Below, one piece after another: positions 57,301 to 57,446 of a stretch of DNA of 57,446 bases; position 1 is the stretch's first letter, and every line of letters starts with the position of its first letter. This DNA comes from Hyphomicrobiaceae bacterium. Its GTDB lineage: Bacteria; Pseudomonadota; Alphaproteobacteria; Rhizobiales; Xanthobacteraceae. The stretch lies in contig CANJBX010000020.1 in assembly GCA_947472885.1 (NCBI GenBank), positions 1-57,446 of the forward strand, in the 5' to 3' direction. A program made the translations under genes and the position numbers. The notes under the pieces were generated by a model. It made no database searches. It saw only the letters and a list, made by a program, of their open reading frames with translations, and was not told the origin of the DNA.

Positions 57301-57446
57301 TAACAGGATGTTGAAAAAACCGATCGGGGGCTCAGATTTCTACTGAAATCAGGGTGCTATTGGGAACTTCGACATCCAAAGGAACCGGCGCCCCCTGGGC
57401 CAAGATCTGCTCAAGAATCATAAAAAGACGGGAATGGATGTGGGTC
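57301..57446 (-). mobile_element. Probable end of an insertion element with a partial reverse ORF
   Basis: From 57445 to a stop at 57332 the minus strand reads 37 codons without interruption (ending APVPLDVEVPNSTLISVEI), cut by the window edge. Beyond its stop, gttttttcaacatcct resembles the TTTTTCAACA terminal sequence of several insertion sequences. It interrupts the frame of the signal-peptide gene. I could not assign the family, and no target duplication can be tested with one end. Confidence 0.4.

Overview
The window reads as GC-rich chromosomal DNA from an alphaproteobacterium of the Hyphomicrobiales, most like the Bradyrhizobium / Rhodopseudomonas / Pseudolabrys group. The evidence is an ActS/ActR (RegB/RegA) redox pair, a DUF3551-type secreted protein, several orphan tripartite-tricarboxylate (Bug) binding proteins, a form II CoxL-type molybdoenzyme, a Rhizobiales-style GlnD, and dispersed palindromes of kinds common in those genera. 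The assignment is an inference from gene content. I see no rRNA, tRNA, CRISPR array or phage module. Both edges look like insertion-sequence material: an IS5-type transposase tail at the left, and a signal-peptide gene that runs into foreign-looking sequence at the right.

Layout. 1-3.8 kb: IS remnant, palindromic repeat, TauE/SafE permease, a kynurenine-formamidase-like hydrolase broken by an in-frame stop, and mtnA. 3.8-6.5 kb: ActR, ActS and a di-iron MBL protein in one minus-strand operon. 6.7-13 kb: a small secreted protein, a luciferase-like monooxygenase, an M20 peptidase, a YbjN protein and an orphan CoxL-type subunit. 13-18.5 kb: a plus-strand catabolic cluster of enolase-superfamily enzyme, C-C hydrolase-like alpha/beta hydrolase, carboxymuconolactone-decarboxylase-family protein, Tat-exported Bug protein and an extradiol dioxygenase of the homoprotocatechuate type. 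18.5-23 kb: a minus-strand uptake cluster (hydrolase, ABC binding protein, MFS carrier, Bug protein). 23-29 kb: a LysR regulator, a TolA-like protein, an extended IF-1 with a cold-shock protein, a YhiN-type flavoprotein and an Uup-type ABC-F protein. 29-41 kb: a GGDEF-EAL sensor, an ABC-2 exporter, PHA depolymerase, YgjP peptidase, Bcr/CflA efflux, PBP1A and two small Lys-rich secreted proteins. 41-51.6 kb: glnD, then an ssuACB-like sulfonate operon, zinc alcohol dehydrogenase and OsmC, then mutS. 51.7-57 kb: a minus-strand operon for CoA-dependent side-chain shortening of hydroxycinnamates.

How it fits together. The accessory content is biased to plant-derived aromatic acids. Two catabolic clusters stand out. 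In the 13-18.5 kb cluster the dioxygenase keeps its iron ligands and catalytic second-sphere residues but appears to have lost the arginines that hold the substrate carboxylate. In the 51.7-57 kb operon, feruloyl-CoA synthase, a crotonase, an SDR and a 4-hydroxybenzoyl-CoA-type thioesterase sit with an amidohydrolase where a beta-oxidation pathway would need a thiolase. That amidohydrolase lacks the first His of its HxH metal motif, and the crotonase has Asn at its second catalytic Glu. The redox operon, with an oxygen-binding-type di-iron protein translationally coupled to the sensor kinase, is the best candidate for an undescribed regulatory link.
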